Below, piece by piece: positions 62,603-64,000 of a DNA stretch of 64,000 nt. This stretch comes from Xylophilus ampelinus (GTDB taxonomy: Bacteria; Pseudomonadota; Gammaproteobacteria; Burkholderiales; Burkholderiaceae_C), in NCBI RefSeq assembly GCF_901875635.1, contig NZ_CABFMN010000090.1, positions 1 through 64,000 of the forward strand, read 5' to 3'. The notes below the pieces were generated by a model, which did no database searches, was not told the origin of the DNA, and saw only the letters and a program-made list of their open reading frames with translations. Made by a program: the position numbers and the translations under genes. Each line of letters opens with the position of its first letter. Positions within the stretch are counted from its first letter, which is position 1.

Positions 62603-63835
62603 ATGAAGAACGAGCCCCTGGCCATCACCGGCCTCGGTGCCGTGACGCCGCTGGGCGCCAACGTGCGTGCCGTGCACGACACGCTGTCCGACAACCTGTG
62701 CGCCGTGGCGGCACGCGAGGTGGTGATCGAGGGCGTGGAGCGCTTCACCTTCGGCGCCGCGGCCTGCGTCGGGTTCGAGGAGCGGCAGGTGCGCGGGCCC
62801 TCGGGCGTGGCCCTGGACCGCGGCACCGCACTGGCGCTGACGGCCGCACGCGAAGCGGCCGCGCAGGCCGGACTCACGGGCGATGCGCGCCCGGTGGAGC
62901 CCGAGCGCCTGGGCGTGTACTGGGGCGCCGGCATGGGCGGCGCGTCCAGCTTCGACCAGAGCACCGAGCAGCTCTATGCACGCCACCGGCGCCTGCGGCC
63001 CACCACCGTGCTGACCACGATGCCCAACGCGGCGGCGGCCGAGCTGTCGATGGCCTTCGGGGCGCGTGCCGCCTCGATGGGCTATGCCTGCGCCTGTGCC
63101 TCCTCGGCCGTGGCGATCGGCGAGGCGATGCGTGCCATCCGTGCGGGCTGGGTCGACATGGCCGTCGTCGGCGGCCACGAAGCCCTGCTGTCGCCGGGCG
63201 TGATCGCGAGCTGGCAGGCGATGAAGGTGCTGGCGCCGGTGAACGGCGACCTGCGCACGGTGTGTCGTCCCTTCGCCCATGATCGCGCCGGCTTCGCACT
63301 CGGCGAGGGCGCCGCGGCCCTGGTCATCGAGTCGGTGGAGTCCGCACGCCGCCGCGGTGCGCCGGTGCTGGCGCTGCTCTCGGGCTACGGCACGAGTTGC
63401 GACGCCGCACACATCAGCACGCCGGACAGTGCGGGCCAGGTGCGCGCCATGAAGGCAGCGCTGGCCGATGCCGGGCTCGCACCTGCAGACATCGGGCACG
63501 TCAATGCGCACGGCACCGGCACACTCGCGGGCGACGTGGCCGAGGCCGGTTCGCTGGCCGAGGTCTTCGGCGCGCGCGGCGTGCCGGTCAGCGCGACCAA
63601 GGCCCTGCATGGCCACCTGATGGGTGCAGGCGGCGCGGTGGAGTTGATCTGCGCGCTGCATGCGATGCAGACGGCTCGCATGCCTGCCTGCGCGAGCGCC
63701 CCTGCCGATGCGCTCGGCATCGACCTCGTGCAGGGCCCTTCGCCGCGCACGGTGCCGCCGCCACGGCACGTCATGTCGAACTCCTTCGCCTTCGGCGGCA
63801 CCAACGCCGTGCTGATCGCGAGCCGGCCCGATTGA
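62603..63835 (+). CDS. Beta-ketoacyl-ACP synthase (KAS II/FabF-like)
   Basis: A 410-residue thiolase-fold condensing enzyme. The catalytic set is complete: Cys165 in CACASSA, His303 in NAHGTGT and His336 in KALHGHLMGAGG. It extends ACP-bound acyl chains by two carbons. Start codons at 62603 and 62585 are possible; 62603 leaves a 10-base gap after the ACP gene. Being next to a dedicated ACP and a hydrolase and away from fab genes suggests a secondary lipid or polyene-type product. Confidence 0.93.
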   Translation: MKNEPLAITGLGAVTPLGANVRAVHDTLSDNLCAVAAREVVIEGVERFTFGAAACVGFEERQVRGPSGVALDRGTALALTAAREAAAQAGLTGDARPVEPERLGVYWGAGMGGASSFDQSTEQLYARHRRLRPTTVLTTMPNAAAAELSMAFGARAASMGYACACASSAVAIGEAMRAIRAGWVDMAVVGGHEALLSPGVIASWQAMKVLAPVNGDLRTVCRPFAHDRAGFALGEGAAALVIESVESARRRGAPVLALLSGYGTSCDAAHISTPDSAGQVRAMKAALADAGLAPADIGHVNAHGTGTLAGDVAEAGSLAEVFGARGVPVSATKALHGHLMGAGGAVELICALHAMQTARMPACASAPADALGIDLVQGPSPRTVPPPRHVMSNSFAFGGTNAVLIASRPD

Positions 63836-63909
63836 TCCGTCGCAAGACCTTGCCCGACCCTGAACGCCGCAGTCAGTCGATGTTCACGCGTCGCACCTAG
63901 CATCCCGCC

Positions 63910-64000
63910 ATGTCCACCGTGCGCCTGCGTCGCCTGCTGTCCACCCGGTGCCTCGCCTGGTGGATCGGCGCATTGCTGCTGTCGGCGCTGCAGCCGTTCA
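63910..64000 (+). CDS. Start of an exported or membrane protein, cut by the window end
   Basis: An ATG at 63910 opens a frame that runs to the last base. The visible 30 residues have a basic n-region (STVRLRRLLSTR) followed by a hydrophobic stretch (LAWWIGALLLSALQPF), so the product is exported or membrane-anchored. Short proteins of the DUF2946 type start this way, but this cannot be confirmed from 30 residues. It may belong to the preceding operon, 74 bases away. Confidence 0.45.
   Translation, partial: MSTVRLRRLLSTRCLAWWIGALLLSALQPF

Overview
The window is 64 kb of a high-GC (about 70%) bacterial chromosome. Gene content (mesD/mesX, tripartite-tricarboxylate Bug receptors, acnD/prpF with an ScfR-type regulator, ssuEADCB) and a dispersed intergenic repeat of a kind I associate with Comamonadaceae (Variovorax/Acidovorax relatives) point to a betaproteobacterium of that family. 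This is inferred from family knowledge, not from a database search. No rRNA, tRNA, CRISPR array, transposase, integrase or phage gene was recognised.

Layout. 1-2.1 kb: the end of a DUF1294 membrane protein and a phosphoethanolamine-transferase-like enzyme. 2.2-5.0 kb: a hybrid sensor kinase. 5.2-6.4 kb: three small genes. 6.4-11.5 kb: a tightly packed minus-strand operon (acyl-CoA dehydrogenase-like, PIG-L deacetylase, SAM methyltransferase, cysteine hydrolase, nadE). 11.9-12.6 kb: PaiB-like protein. About 12.6-17.1 kb: an accessory island of visibly lower GC with seven small, mostly exported or orphan genes, including a SUKH immunity-like protein, separated by a recurring 28-bp motif. 17.2-26.2 kb: sulfur supply (EamA exporter, molbindin, O-acetylhomoserine sulfhydrylase, ssuB/C/D/A/E, sulfate-binding protein). 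26.3-29.9 kb: YggX, MnmC, a transglutaminase-like protein and a small helical protein. 30-33 kb: an ABC solute-binding protein with an acyl-CoA ligase. 33-36.8 kb: a core-MetE methionine synthase with its DUF1852 partner and a flavin reductase, divergent from a MetR-like regulator. 37-38.2 kb: MFS transporter. 38.2-47.2 kb: a methylcitrate-cycle-like operon (thioesterase, 2-methylcitrate synthase, Bug receptor, AcnD, PrpF, ICL/PEPM-family lyase) divergent from an ScfR/RamB regulator with TTGCGAA-type repeats between them. 47.2-53.5 kb: a LysR regulator divergent from CoA-transferase, DUF1254, Bug receptor and carboxylesterase lipoprotein genes. 53.7-57.2 kb: a minus-strand signalling set (FecR-like protein, heme-binding HAMP sensor, Ser/Thr kinase). 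57.3-59.2 kb: dadA divergent from an Lrp regulator. 59.2-64 kb: a two-component system divergent from an alpha/beta hydrolase, acyl carrier protein and ketosynthase, with three phased 11-bp repeats between them.

How the genes work together. Three themes recur. The first is sulfur and methionine economy: sulfonate uptake and desulfonation, sulfate binding, O-acetylhomoserine sulfhydrylation, folate-independent methionine synthesis. The second is acyl-CoA and short-chain acid catabolism fed by Bug receptors. The third is signalling and small lipid- or polyketide-type biosynthesis. Seven copies of a roughly 62-bp bipartite-hairpin repeat lie between genes. In places the repeat supplies a stop codon or the last codons of a gene.
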